From assembly GCA_035696365.1 (NCBI GenBank), contig DASRQS010000026.1:1-58904 (forward strand): a stretch of 58,904 bases of DNA. Direction: 5' to 3'. The notes below the pieces were generated by a model, which saw only the letters and a program-made list of their open reading frames with translations, did not search any database and was not told the DNA's origin. Shown here piece after piece: positions 16,746-24,622 of the stretch. Every line of letters starts with the position of its first letter. Positions within the stretch are counted from its first letter, which is position 1. The DNA comes from JALYLC01 sp035696365. GTDB taxonomy: Bacteria; Actinomycetota; Thermoleophilia; Gaiellales; JALYLC01. A program made the position numbers and the translations under genes.

Positions 16746-17455
16746 GCGACGCCATGCTCGCGATCGACGGCCTGCACGTGAGCTACGGCGGCGTCGCGGC
16801 GGTGCGCGGCGTGTCGATCGAGGTCGGTCGTGGCGAGATCGTGGGCCTGATCGGCCCGAACGGAGCGGGCAAGTCGACGACGCTCCACGCGGTCATGGGC
16901 ATGGTCGAGCCCGAGCGCGGCGAAATCCGGCTGGCCGGGCAGTCGCTGCGCGGCCGCGCGCCGGAGAGCGTGACGCGCACGGGCATCTCGCTCGTCCCGG
17001 AAGGGAGGCGAATCTTCGCCGAGTTGACAGTCGAGGAGAACCTGCGGCTCGGCCTCTCCGGGCGGCGCTCGCGCGAGGGTGGCGCCGAGGACATCGAGTC
17101 GGTCTACACCCTCTTCCCGATCGTCAAGGAGTTCCGCCGCCGCCGCGCCGGCGTGCTTTCCGGCGGGCAGCAGCAACAGCTCGCGATCGCGCGTGCGCTC
17201 GTCGCAGGGCCGGACGTCCTCCTACTGGACGAGCCGTCGCTGGGGCTCGCGCCGAAGATCGTCGACGTCGTCTTCTCCGCCCTCGCCGAGATCCGCGAGC
17301 GCGGCATCACGGTGCTCCTGGTGGAGCAGCGCGCGCAGCGCACCGTCGCGTTCGCCGACCGCACCTATCTGATGGCGAACGGCGAGATCCGGCTCACCCT
17401 GACGCCCGCCGACGCGGACGACACCGACACGATGGTCGCGGCCTACCTCTCGTGA
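16742..17455 (+). CDS. ABC transporter ATP-binding protein, LivF type
   Basis: This 237-aa second ATPase of the importer has Walker A GPNGAGKS (about 37-44), VPEGRRIFAELTVEENLRLG (the LivF hallmark), signature LSGGQQQQLAIARAL, Walker B LLLDEPSLGLAP and switch region LLVEQRAQ, where Gln replaces the usual His-like position as in other LivF proteins. Short, with the standard C-terminal VAAYLS. The GTG overlaps the LivG stop and its stop overlaps the permease start. Confidence 0.9.
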   Translation: MSDAMLAIDGLHVSYGGVAAVRGVSIEVGRGEIVGLIGPNGAGKSTTLHAVMGMVEPERGEIRLAGQSLRGRAPESVTRTGISLVPEGRRIFAELTVEENLRLGLSGRRSREGGAEDIESVYTLFPIVKEFRRRRAGVLSGGQQQQLAIARALVAGPDVLLLDEPSLGLAPKIVDVVFSALAEIRERGITVLLVEQRAQRTVAFADRTYLMANGEIRLTLTPADADDTDTMVAAYLS

Positions 17456-18378
17456 ACGCCATCGGCACACTCCCGCTCGGATCGGTCGATGCCCAGGTGA
17501 TCGTCGATGCGATCGGACTGGGCGCGACCTACGCGCTCATGGCCGTGGGCATCGGCCTCGTCTTCGGCGTCCTGCGGCTCGTCAACTTCGCCTACGGCCA
17601 GCTCGTCATGGCCGGGGCGTACACGCTCGCGTACACCTCCGCCTGGCCGCTTGCGTGGAGCATCGTCGCCTGCTTCGCCGTCGTGATCGCGCTCTCGCTG
17701 CTGATGGAGCGCGCCGTCTTCCGGCCGCTGCGCGAGCAATCTCCGACCGTCATGCTCGTGACCACGTTCGCGATCTCGTTCGTGCTTCAGAGCGTCGCGC
17801 TCCTGATCGACATCCGGGACGGCCAGATCGGCGAGCCGGTGGCGTCCCTGTCCTCGCTCAACCAGTCCGTGGCGATCGCCGGCGTCGACGTGCGCAAGGT
17901 CACGATCGTCGCCGTGCTGGTCGCCCTCGGCACCCTCGGCGCTCTCGCGCTCCTGCTCGGCCGCACCGAGATCGGACTGCGCACGCGCGCCGCCGCAGCC
18001 GATTTTCGCACAGCCCGCATGCTCGGCGTGAGGGCCAACCAGGTGATCGGACTGGCGGTCGTGATCTCGGGCGCACTGGCCGCGGCGGTGGCCGTGATCC
18101 TGACCGTGCAAACGCCGTTCGTGACTCCCGACTTCGCGCTGCACGACACGATCATCGTGCTCGTCGGGGTTGTCGTCGGCGGCATCGACCGTCTCTGGAC
18201 GGCCACGCTCGGGGGCTTCGCGATCGGGCTCACCTCCGGCATCGTCAACGGCGTGTTGCCGACCGACAGCACGATCTACCTGCCGTCGGTCGTGATGGCG
18301 CTCGTAATCCTCGTACTGCTCCTGCGTCCCGCCGGGCTGTTCGTGCGCGGGCGCTCCTCGGTGGTCGACCGGGTATGA
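17452..18378 (+). CDS. ABC transporter permease, LivH type
   Basis: This 308-aa inner-membrane permease has about eight hydrophobic segments. Diagnostic parts are IGLGATYALMAVGIGLVFGVLRLVNFAYGQLVMAGAY near the N-terminus and the cytoplasmic coupling loop RTEIGLRTRAAAADFRTARMLGV. The C-terminus LVLLLRPAGLFVRGR is typical. GTG at 17452 overlaps the LivF stop (GTGA), and the stop overlaps the LivM ATG (ATGA). Confidence 0.9.
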   Translation: MNAIGTLPLGSVDAQVIVDAIGLGATYALMAVGIGLVFGVLRLVNFAYGQLVMAGAYTLAYTSAWPLAWSIVACFAVVIALSLLMERAVFRPLREQSPTVMLVTTFAISFVLQSVALLIDIRDGQIGEPVASLSSLNQSVAIAGVDVRKVTIVAVLVALGTLGALALLLGRTEIGLRTRAAAADFRTARMLGVRANQVIGLAVVISGALAAAVAVILTVQTPFVTPDFALHDTIIVLVGVVVGGIDRLWTATLGGFAIGLTSGIVNGVLPTDSTIYLPSVVMALVILVLLLRPAGLFVRGRSSVVDRV

Positions 18379-19421
18379 GGAATCGCGCTGCGGCGCTCGA
18401 GTTGCTCGGTCCGATGCTGCTCGTCGTGATCGTCGGGCTGCTCAGCACGCAGGTCTCGCTGGCCAACGAGCAGTACTTCCTCAGCGCGATCATCTCGGTC
18501 GCGATGGTCGTCGCGGTCTACGTGTTCGTCGGCAACTCGGGCGTGCTCTCGTTCGGGCAGATCAGCTTCGTCGCGGTCGGCGGCTTCGCCTCGGGCGTGA
18601 TGACGATCCCGGTGGAGTCGAAGTCGGGCGTCCTGCCGGATCTCTTCCCGATTCTGCGTGACCACACGCTCGGCACCGTGCCGTCGCTCGGGCTGGCGGC
18701 GCTCGTGGGCGGTCTGCTCGCTCTGCTGCTCGGGTTGCCGCTGATGCGGCTCTCCGGCCTCGCCGCAGGCATCGCGACCTTCGCGGTCCTCGAGATCACG
18801 CACAACGTGCTGCGCGAGTGGACGAAGATCGGCCCCGGCGCGACGACGCTCTCGCTCATCCCGGAGTCCGACGGAGCGCTCCAGCCCGTGATCGGCGTGC
18901 TCATCATCATCGCGGTCGCCTACGCGTATCAGCGCAGCCGCCTCGGGCGCATGCTGCGAGCCTCGCGCGAGGACGCGGCGGCGGCGGAGGCGGTCGGCAT
19001 CAACGTGCACCGCCAGCGGCTCTGGGCGTTCACGCTGTCGGGCGCGCTGGCCGGCTTCGCGGGCGGTCTCTACGTGCACATCCTGGGTTCGATCACGGCC
19101 GACGCGGTCTACCTCGAGCTGACCTTCCTGACGCTCGCGATGCTCGTGTTCGGCGGGGCGACGAGCCTCTGGGGAGCGGTGCTCGGCGCCCTCGTCGTGA
19201 GCGCCCTCGACTCGTTCCTGAGTCAGGCCGAGAGCGGCGTCAACATCGGCTTCACGTTCGATCTCCCGCAGGGCACGAGGCTGATCATCCTCGGCACCGT
19301 GATGGCTACGATGCTGATCCTGCGGCCGTCCGGCATCACCGGCGGACGCGAGTTCTCCCTGCCCCGCGTCCGGCGCCCGGCCGCACGCCGGCCGCCCACC
19401 CCGGAAGGCACGCCCCAATGA
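18375..19421 (+). CDS. ABC transporter permease, LivM type
   Basis: This 348-aa second permease completes the importer. It has multiple membrane segments, the LivM signature GNSGVLSFGQISFVAVGGFASG, the coupling loop RSRLGRMLRASREDAAAAEAVGI, and GALAGFAGGLYVHILGSI. Its C-terminal tail is basic and Pro-rich. Overlaps with both neighbours show it is translated as part of the cassette. With the binding protein, both ATPases and LivH, this is a complete HAAT importer. Confidence 0.9.
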   Translation: MRNRAAALELLGPMLLVVIVGLLSTQVSLANEQYFLSAIISVAMVVAVYVFVGNSGVLSFGQISFVAVGGFASGVMTIPVESKSGVLPDLFPILRDHTLGTVPSLGLAALVGGLLALLLGLPLMRLSGLAAGIATFAVLEITHNVLREWTKIGPGATTLSLIPESDGALQPVIGVLIIIAVAYAYQRSRLGRMLRASREDAAAAEAVGINVHRQRLWAFTLSGALAGFAGGLYVHILGSITADAVYLELTFLTLAMLVFGGATSLWGAVLGALVVSALDSFLSQAESGVNIGFTFDLPQGTRLIILGTVMATMLILRPSGITGGREFSLPRVRRPAARRPPTPEGTPQ

Positions 19422-20350
19422 AGATCTGCATCGTCGGCTGCGGCGCGGTCGGGTCGCTGTTCGCGGCCAACCTCGCCACGCTCGACGACGTCGAGGTCTG
19501 GGCCTTCGACCTCTCGCAGGCCCACGTCGAGGCGATCCGCGAGAACGGCCTCCGGCTCAGCGGCGCCGGCGACGTGCACGCGCGGCTGCACGCCACGAGC
19601 GATCCCGGCGAGTTGCCGCCCTGCGAGCTCGGCATCGTCGCCACCAAGGCCATGCACGCCGAGTCGGCGATCGCCGCGGCCGCGCACGTCTTCGCCGACG
19701 GCGCCGTGGCCTCGGTCATGAACGGCGTCGGCAACGAGGAGGCGCTCGCGCGTCACGTCCGGCGCGTGATCCGCGGCACCACCTTCCCAGCTGGCAAGGT
19801 GCTCGAACCCGGCGTCGTGCAGTGGGACGTCAAGGGCGACACGACCTTCGGCCCGTTCGAGCCGCAGCCCGCGACCGCGGGCGAAATCGAGCGCCTGGCC
19901 GACGCCTGCACGCGCGCGGGCATGCCGGCCCACGCCGTGGCCGACGCGCGACCGGCGCAGTGGCGCAAGGTCATCTTCAACGCGGCCTCGAACCCGCTCG
20001 GCGCCCTGACCGGCCTCACCCACGGGCGCGTGTGCGAGCGGCCCGACTTGCGCGCGCTCGTCAGCGGCCTGATCGACGAGGGCAAGGCCGTCGCGAGCGT
20101 CCAGGGCATCACGCTCGACGCCGACCCCGAGGCGCTGATCGATCACGCCGCCAAGCCGGAAGTGGGCTACAACCACAAGGCCAGCATGCTCCAGGACATC
20201 GAGGCTCGCCGGCGCACGGAGATCGACTACCTGAACGGCGGCATCGTCGCGTTCGGCGACCGCTTGGGCGTGCCGACGCCGCTCAACGAAACCATCGCCG
20301 CGCTGATCCGCGGCATCGAAGCGTCCTGGACGCAGGAGACGACCGCCTGA
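19418..20350 (+). CDS. 2-dehydropantoate 2-reductase family dehydrogenase (second copy)
   Basis: This 310-aa protein is of the same family as the product at 13771, with Rossmann motif CIVGCGAVGSLFAANLA, LGIVATKAMHAE, the catalytic Lys in QWRKVIFNAASNPLGALTG, and C-terminal SMLQDIEARRRTEID. The two paralogues bracket the ABC importer and have diverged well beyond recent duplication. Both probably act on oxo- or hydroxy-acid intermediates. The ATG overlaps the LivM stop, and its own stop shares a base with the next ATG (TGATG). Confidence 0.87.
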   Translation: MKICIVGCGAVGSLFAANLATLDDVEVWAFDLSQAHVEAIRENGLRLSGAGDVHARLHATSDPGELPPCELGIVATKAMHAESAIAAAAHVFADGAVASVMNGVGNEEALARHVRRVIRGTTFPAGKVLEPGVVQWDVKGDTTFGPFEPQPATAGEIERLADACTRAGMPAHAVADARPAQWRKVIFNAASNPLGALTGLTHGRVCERPDLRALVSGLIDEGKAVASVQGITLDADPEALIDHAAKPEVGYNHKASMLQDIEARRRTEIDYLNGGIVAFGDRLGVPTPLNETIAALIRGIEASWTQETTA

Positions 20351-21462
20351 TGGATCTTGCCCGAGAGCTCGAACGCCGCTATGCCAACACGCGTGCCGCC
20401 ATGGCGGCCCACGACCTCGACGCCCTGATCGTCTCGGGCAGCGAGTACTCCGGCTTCGAGGGCGGCGTCACGTACCTCTCGGGATTCCAGATCGTCCACC
20501 GCTACGCCTACGTCATCGTCCCGGCCGACGGCGAGCCCTTCATCGTCTTCCCGACCGAGGCGCGCTACGTCGGCGAGCACGGCCAGACCTCGCTGGAGCA
20601 GGTCTTCGCCGACCTTCCCGGGGCCGAGATCGCGGCGCGCGCAGACGCGGCGGGCTGGAAGCGGATCGGCGTGTTCGGCCTCGACTACATCATGAACGTG
20701 CGCGATCACTCCGCGCTCGACGGCCTCGATCTCGTGCATTTCGACGTCGAGTTCGACCACTCGCGCGCAATCAAGAGCCAGGCCGAACTGGAGTCGGTGC
20801 GCGATTCCGTGCGCATCAACCAGCGGGGCTTCGAGGTGTTCTTCGACGCCTACGCACCGGGCAAGAGCGCCGCCGAGGTGATGGGCGCCGCCGAGGGCTA
20901 CTTCGTGGGCGAGGGCTGCGGGCGCCTGACGATGAACATGGTGCTGACCGCTCCCGGGCGCAGTGGGCTGGCGCTGCCCGAGTTCAAGATCGCGCGCGAG
21001 GAGGAGATCCTCGGCGACTTCCTCCTGCCCTCGCTGGAGGTTGCCGGGCCCGGGATGCACTGGGTCGAGGTCTCGCGCGCGGTCGGCACGAAGGACGCGC
21101 CGCTGAGCGATCACACGAAGCGCCAGATGGAGGCCTACCTCGAGTACTACGAGGTCACCCGGGGCGCACTGCGCGCGGGCGCGACCTGTCACGACGTCCA
21201 CCGCGCCGTCTCGGAGCCGTTTGCCCGGCGCGGCTACCAGCTGGGGCACGTGACCGGGCACTCGATCGGCATGACGATGATCGAGTTCCCCAAGATCGGC
21301 GAGGGCGTCGAGACGGAGCTTGCCGAGGACATGGTCTTCTCCATGCACCCGCACGCCATCGCCGACAGCGGCGACTGCCTCTACATGCAGGACACATGGC
21401 TCGTCACGGCGACCGGTGGCGAGCCGCTGGCCACCCTGCCGATGCAGTTCTACCTCAAGTAG
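20350..21462 (+). CDS. Creatinase-like M24 protein without metal ligands
   Basis: This 370-aa protein has the two-domain pita-bread fold. The catalytic His region is present (GHVTGHSIGM, about 300-307). The five metal positions are mostly replaced: the first two Asp are Glu (LEVAG and WVEVSR, about 228-238), the first Glu is His (FSMHPH, about 329), and the last Glu is Gln (MQDTW). This pattern resembles creatinase, which uses the fold without metal to cleave a C-N bond. A non-peptidase hydrolase of a small substrate is the best inference. It overlaps the convergent GntR gene by 8 bp. Confidence 0.82.
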   Translation: MDLARELERRYANTRAAMAAHDLDALIVSGSEYSGFEGGVTYLSGFQIVHRYAYVIVPADGEPFIVFPTEARYVGEHGQTSLEQVFADLPGAEIAARADAAGWKRIGVFGLDYIMNVRDHSALDGLDLVHFDVEFDHSRAIKSQAELESVRDSVRINQRGFEVFFDAYAPGKSAAEVMGAAEGYFVGEGCGRLTMNMVLTAPGRSGLALPEFKIAREEEILGDFLLPSLEVAGPGMHWVEVSRAVGTKDAPLSDHTKRQMEAYLEYYEVTRGALRAGATCHDVHRAVSEPFARRGYQLGHVTGHSIGMTMIEFPKIGEGVETELAEDMVFSMHPHAIADSGDCLYMQDTWLVTATGGEPLATLPMQFYLK

Positions 21463-22135
21463 TAGCGGCAGGCGCGAACAGGTCCTCGGCGCCGAGTTGC
21501 CTGGCCACGAGGGTCGCGGTCACGGTGAGGTGACGCCGCAGCTCATCGGCGGCGGCGGGGGCATCGCCGGCGGCGCAGGCCGCGAGGATGCGTTCGTGCT
21601 CGAGTTGGCGCTCGCGCACGATCCCCGCGTTCTGGATCGAGAGCTCGCGGTAGCGCTCGCTGTTGTCCCAGGCGGGGCGGATCAGCCGCACGAGCCAGTC
21701 GGACCCCGAAGCGTTGTAGAGCGTGAAGTGAAAGGCGTCGTGCGCGTCGCGGGCGGCGGGCCGATCGCCCCGCTCGCGGCAGAGCGTGTAGCTCTCCAGC
21801 GCCGCCTGCGCCCGCTCCACGTCGTCCGCCGTGATGCGACCGCCGGCTGCCCGCGCGACGGCCACGGGCTCCAGCGCCAGGCGGGCCTCATAGGTGTCAC
21901 GCAGGTCGTCGACGTCCAGTTCCTTGACGCGCGAGCCGCGATGGGCGACGTGCACCGCCAGGCCGAGCGCCTCGAGCTTGCGCACGGCCTCGCGCACCGG
22001 CGAGATGCTCGTTCCGAGCGAACGTGCGAGCTCCTCGAGGCGCAGCGGCGCGCCGGACGGGAGCTCACCCGAGAGGATGCGCTCGCGCAATTCGGCCGTC
22101 GCGGCATCGGCCAACGTCGCGATGCCGGAACGCAT
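21455..22135 (-). CDS. GntR family transcriptional regulator (FCD type)
   Basis: About 226 aa. The N-terminal winged helix (TAELRERILSGELPSGAPLRLEELARSLGTSISPVREAVRKLEALGL) is typical of GntR proteins, and the C-terminal all-helical FCD ligand domain has Asp/His metal positions (DAHDAFHFTLY, LEHERILAACAAGD). ATG 22135 is chosen; ATG 22180 would add 15 residues but lies inside the TTGATC-type sequence. Facing the catabolic locus and carrying the same half-site near its own start, it is the likely local, ligand-responsive and probably self-regulating repressor. Confidence 0.87.
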   Translation of the reverse strand: MRSGIATLADAATAELRERILSGELPSGAPLRLEELARSLGTSISPVREAVRKLEALGLAVHVAHRGSRVKELDVDDLRDTYEARLALEPVAVARAAGGRITADDVERAQAALESYTLCRERGDRPAARDAHDAFHFTLYNASGSDWLVRLIRPAWDNSERYRELSIQNAGIVRERQLEHERILAACAAGDAPAAADELRRHLTVTATLVARQLGAEDLFAPAATT

Positions 22136-22172
22136 ATCCAGGCTGGCTGCCACCGCAACCCATCGTATCGGG

Positions 22173-22187
22173 TTGATCATGTGTCAA
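22173..22187 (-). promoter_or_regulatory. TTGATC-type operator candidate at the GntR gene
   Basis: On the gene's strand the sequence is TTGACACATGATCAA, which shares its right half ATGATCAA and its 15-bp length with the palindrome at 4267-4281. The left arm also contains a perfect -35 hexamer TTGACA. No well-spaced -10 was found (TACGAT is only 14 bp away). Confidence 0.4.
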
Positions 22188-22255
22188 GTGGCCGCGCACG
22201 GCGGGCCGGAAGCGATAGCGTCTGGCCGTGCACCCGCCGACGAAGCGCCCCAAGC

Positions 22256-23134
22256 ATGGCCCGCCGGCACGCTGACGAGAAGCCGGCGGCGCCCGAGCGG
22301 CCGCGCGCCGGCCTGCTGCTCGACGACCTCGCCGAGCAACTCAGCCGCTTCCGGCTGTTGCCCGGAGGTTCCGAAGCCGACGCGGAGCGCGTGCTCGCCG
22401 GGCTGACGCCCGCATCACCGCGCGAGCGCGAGGCGACCAAGGAGCTCGCCGACCGCCAGATCCTGGCGCACCCGGATCGCTTCGAGGACGCGCATCACCT
22501 GGTCGTGAAAGCGCTCGAGGTGTTCGATCGCCACGGCTGGCGCGGGCCGAGGCTCCCGGGCTGGCTCGGCCCGTTGCGGCCGGTCGCGGTGCTCGGCGTC
22601 GAGCAGGTGACCCGCGCGATCGTGCGCTCCTACGCGCGCGACATCTCGAACTCGATGCGCCGGCTGTACGCGCGCCGCGAGGCGCAGTGCACCTTCGATC
22701 AGCCGGAGCGGGGGCCGCTGGCCCGGGCGCGCATCGCGATGACTCGCCTTGCGCCCGATTTCGGCGGAGGGGGCGGAGGCCTGCCGCGCTTCCTCGTCGG
22801 CGGCGCCGTGCTCTCGGGACTCGTCTCGGTCGCGCGTCAGGTGGGCGGGCTCTCGAGCGGCGGGGCGTCTGCCTGGTTCGGGCTGGGCGCGGCGGCCGTG
22901 CTCATCTTCGCAGCCGTGGCCTGGATCATCCTGCGGGGCGCAGCCGTGGCCCATCGCCGCTCCCGCCTGATCCTGCACGAGCCGCTGGAGGCGCTGTGGG
23001 AGACGATCGGAGCGGCCGGCGAGCCGCCCCGGGACGATTCGATGACGGTCGCGACCGTCGGCATCATCCTGACGGCCGTGGCATGGTTCGTGACGCCGCT
23101 GATCGTCGCAGCCGTCTTCTACATCGGTCGCTAA
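22256..23134 (+). CDS. Predicted membrane protein, function unknown
   Basis: About 292 aa. The N-terminal half is hydrophilic and rich in Arg/Glu (SPREREATKELADRQ, FDRHGWRGPRLPGW). The C-terminal half has two or three membrane segments: GGAVLSGLVSVARQVGGL (weak), WFGLGAAAVLIFAAVAWIIL and ATVGIILTAVAWFVTPLIVAAVF. No family recognised. ATG 22256 is the first ATG in frame. It is divergent from the GntR gene, so the 120 bp between probably holds both promoters. Confidence 0.7.
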   Translation: MARRHADEKPAAPERPRAGLLLDDLAEQLSRFRLLPGGSEADAERVLAGLTPASPREREATKELADRQILAHPDRFEDAHHLVVKALEVFDRHGWRGPRLPGWLGPLRPVAVLGVEQVTRAIVRSYARDISNSMRRLYARREAQCTFDQPERGPLARARIAMTRLAPDFGGGGGGLPRFLVGGAVLSGLVSVARQVGGLSSGGASAWFGLGAAAVLIFAAVAWIILRGAAVAHRRSRLILHEPLEALWETIGAAGEPPRDDSMTVATVGIILTAVAWFVTPLIVAAVFYIGR

Positions 23135-23170
23135 AGGCTCATCCTGAAAGCGCTCTTGGCACGGGTATTT

Positions 23171-23201
23171 GCCGGTTCTGAGAGCCGGCTGTGAAACCGG
23201 C
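23171..23201 (+). promoter_or_regulatory. Hairpin in the cupredoxin leader
   Basis: GCCGGTT (23171-23177) pairs perfectly with AACCGGC (23195-23201). An internal GCCGGC (23184-23189) can instead pair with the first arm, so two exclusive folds are possible. It lies about 95 bp before the cupredoxin start and could be a leader regulator or the terminator of the membrane-protein gene. No riboswitch class is recognised. Confidence 0.35.
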
Positions 23202-23294
23202 GCGGCCCAATCCGCCCTACCGGCCCGCCCGTAGGGATGGCGTCCCCACCGTCCCGGCCCCGGCCGGGCCGGCTCCTCCGACTCTGGAGACCAC

Positions 23295-23663
23295 GTGAAT
23301 CGCACGTCCCTTCTCACCGCCGCCGCCCTCACCGCCAGTCTGGCGCTCGCTGCTCCTGCGCTTGCTGGCTCGACAGCCGCGACGCCCCTCACGGGCACCG
23401 TCGGCCCCGGCTTCACGATCACGCTCGCCAAGGGCACCACGAAGGTCAAGACGCTCAAGCCCGGCTCGTACGTGATCACCGTCAAGGACAAGTCGTCCGC
23501 GCATAACTTCCACATCTTCGGGCCCGGCGTTGCGAAGGTGGTCACGACGGTGCCGTTCGTCGGCAGCAAGAAGATCACCGTGACGCTCAAAAAGGGCACG
23601 TACACCTACCAGTGCGACCCGCACGTGAGCGCTGGGATGAAGGCCACCTTCAAGGTTGCCTGA
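23295..23663 (+). CDS. Secreted cupredoxin-like copper protein
   Basis: This 122-aa protein has a clear Sec signal peptide (SLLTAAALTASLALAAPALA-GS). The mature part is a small plastocyanin/azurin-like beta sandwich. The type I copper ligands are evident: His in SAHNFHI, then Cys, His and Met in YQCDPHVSAGM. It probably carries electrons or binds copper outside the membrane. GTG 23295 has GGAGA 7 bp upstream. No oxidase or nitrite reductase partner is adjacent, so its redox partner is unknown. Confidence 0.85.
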   Translation: MNRTSLLTAAALTASLALAAPALAGSTAATPLTGTVGPGFTITLAKGTTKVKTLKPGSYVITVKDKSSAHNFHIFGPGVAKVVTTVPFVGSKKITVTLKKGTYTYQCDPHVSAGMKATFKVA

Positions 23664-23705
23664 TCCCGGCCCGCGCCCTGCCTCCGGGGCGCGACTGCGC
23701 CCGCC

Positions 23706-23762
23706 TGGCGGGCGGCCTCCCACGCGCGAACGCGAGAGCGCGCGTTGGCGTGCCGCCCGCCA
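23706..23762 (+). terminator. Long hairpin, probable terminator
   Basis: TGGCGGGCGGC (23706-23716) pairs perfectly with GCCGCCCGCCA (23752-23762), and a second stem, ACGCGC/GCGCGT, nests inside at 23722-23745. It begins 42 bp after the cupredoxin stop. There is no T-tract, as is common for hairpins in high-GC genomes. Confidence 0.5.
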
Positions 23763-23818
23763 AGGGGGACGCCCTGGTGCCAGTTGCCCACCCCAGGGCC
23801 GTCGCGTAGGCTCCCCGC

Positions 23819-24235
23819 ATGCCTGACGAGCCCTACGAGTTCCTGCGCGGCGTGCCGCTCTTTTCCGACGTGTCCGACAAGGACCTGCACACCATCGCCG
23901 TCTCCATGCGGCGCCGCGTCTTCGTGCCGGGCGAGGGCATCGTGGCCGAGGGCGAGGGCGGCATCGGCTTCTTCTTCGTCGAGAAGGGCTCGGTTGCGAT
24001 CACGCAGACCGGCGAGCGCCGCGCGACGCTCGGTCCGGGCGATCACTTCGGCGAGATCGCGCTGCTCTCGGGCGCAGAGCGCACGGCCACGGTCAGCGCC
24101 GACAGCGACGTCGTCTGCTGGGGCATGCCCGCGTGGAACTTCAGGCCGCTGGTACGCGAGCAGCCGAGCGTGACGATGAAGCTGCTCGAGGGCATGGCGC
24201 GGCAGCTCGCAGGCGCGCCCCGGCGCGGCGGCTGA
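23819..24235 (+). CDS. Cyclic nucleotide-binding domain protein (CRP-like, no DNA-binding domain)
   Basis: This 138-aa protein consists of one cNMP-binding beta-barrel: LRGVPLFSDVSDKDLHTIA, IVAEGEGGIGFFFVEKGSVAI, and the phosphate-binding cassette region GDHFGEIALLSGAERTATVSA (the usual RxA is RTA). It ends shortly after the C-helix, so there is no winged helix to bind DNA. Family members of this kind act as stand-alone nucleotide sensors or are fused to effectors. No partner is apparent in the neighbourhood. Confidence 0.85.
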   Translation: MPDEPYEFLRGVPLFSDVSDKDLHTIAVSMRRRVFVPGEGIVAEGEGGIGFFFVEKGSVAITQTGERRATLGPGDHFGEIALLSGAERTATVSADSDVVCWGMPAWNFRPLVREQPSVTMKLLEGMARQLAGAPRRGG

Positions 24236-24253
24236 CCGGCGCGGCTGCGCGCG

Positions 24254-24562
24254 ATGATCCGTCACACCGTCGTCTTCCGCCTGCGACACGCGCCCGGCTC
24301 GCCGGAGGAGGCGGACTTCCTGCGCAGCGCGAGCGAGCACCTGACGCCCATCCCGGGCGTCGAGCGCTTCGAGGTGCTGCGCCAGGTCGGGTCGCAGAGC
24401 GAGTACCGCTTCAGCCTCTCGATGGAGTTCTCGGACGCGGGCGCCTATCGCGCCTACAACGAGCATCCCCGTCACTCCGCGTTCGTGCGCGACCGCTGGA
24501 TCCCCGAGGTCGAGGAGTTCCTGGAGCTCGACTTCGAGCGCTACGACGGGGCGAACGTCTGA
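24254..24562 (+). CDS. Dabb (stress-responsive A/B barrel) domain protein
   Basis: This 102-aa protein matches the Dabb ferredoxin-like fold: MIRHTVVFRLRHAPGSPEEADFL, the mid-strand VERFEVLRQVGS, YRFSLSMEFSDAGAYRAYNEHPRHSAFVRDRWIPEVEEF. The conserved HP.H segment is visible. These dimeric barrel proteins are often of unknown function; some are enzymes or stress-related. The gene starts 18 bp after the cyclic-nucleotide-binding gene and may be cotranscribed with it. Confidence 0.8.
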   Translation: MIRHTVVFRLRHAPGSPEEADFLRSASEHLTPIPGVERFEVLRQVGSQSEYRFSLSMEFSDAGAYRAYNEHPRHSAFVRDRWIPEVEEFLELDFERYDGANV

Positions 24563-24622
24563 GCACGCGCGAGGCGGGCTCGATCGCCTGGTTGCGCGCG
24601 CGGTAGCAGGCGCGCGTTCGGC

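Noticed and set aside
23171..23230. Cobalamin riboswitch upstream of the cupredoxin gene
   Set aside because: A short AACCGGCGCGG stretch recalls the B12 box neighbourhood, but the conserved B12 box and the rest of the fold are absent.
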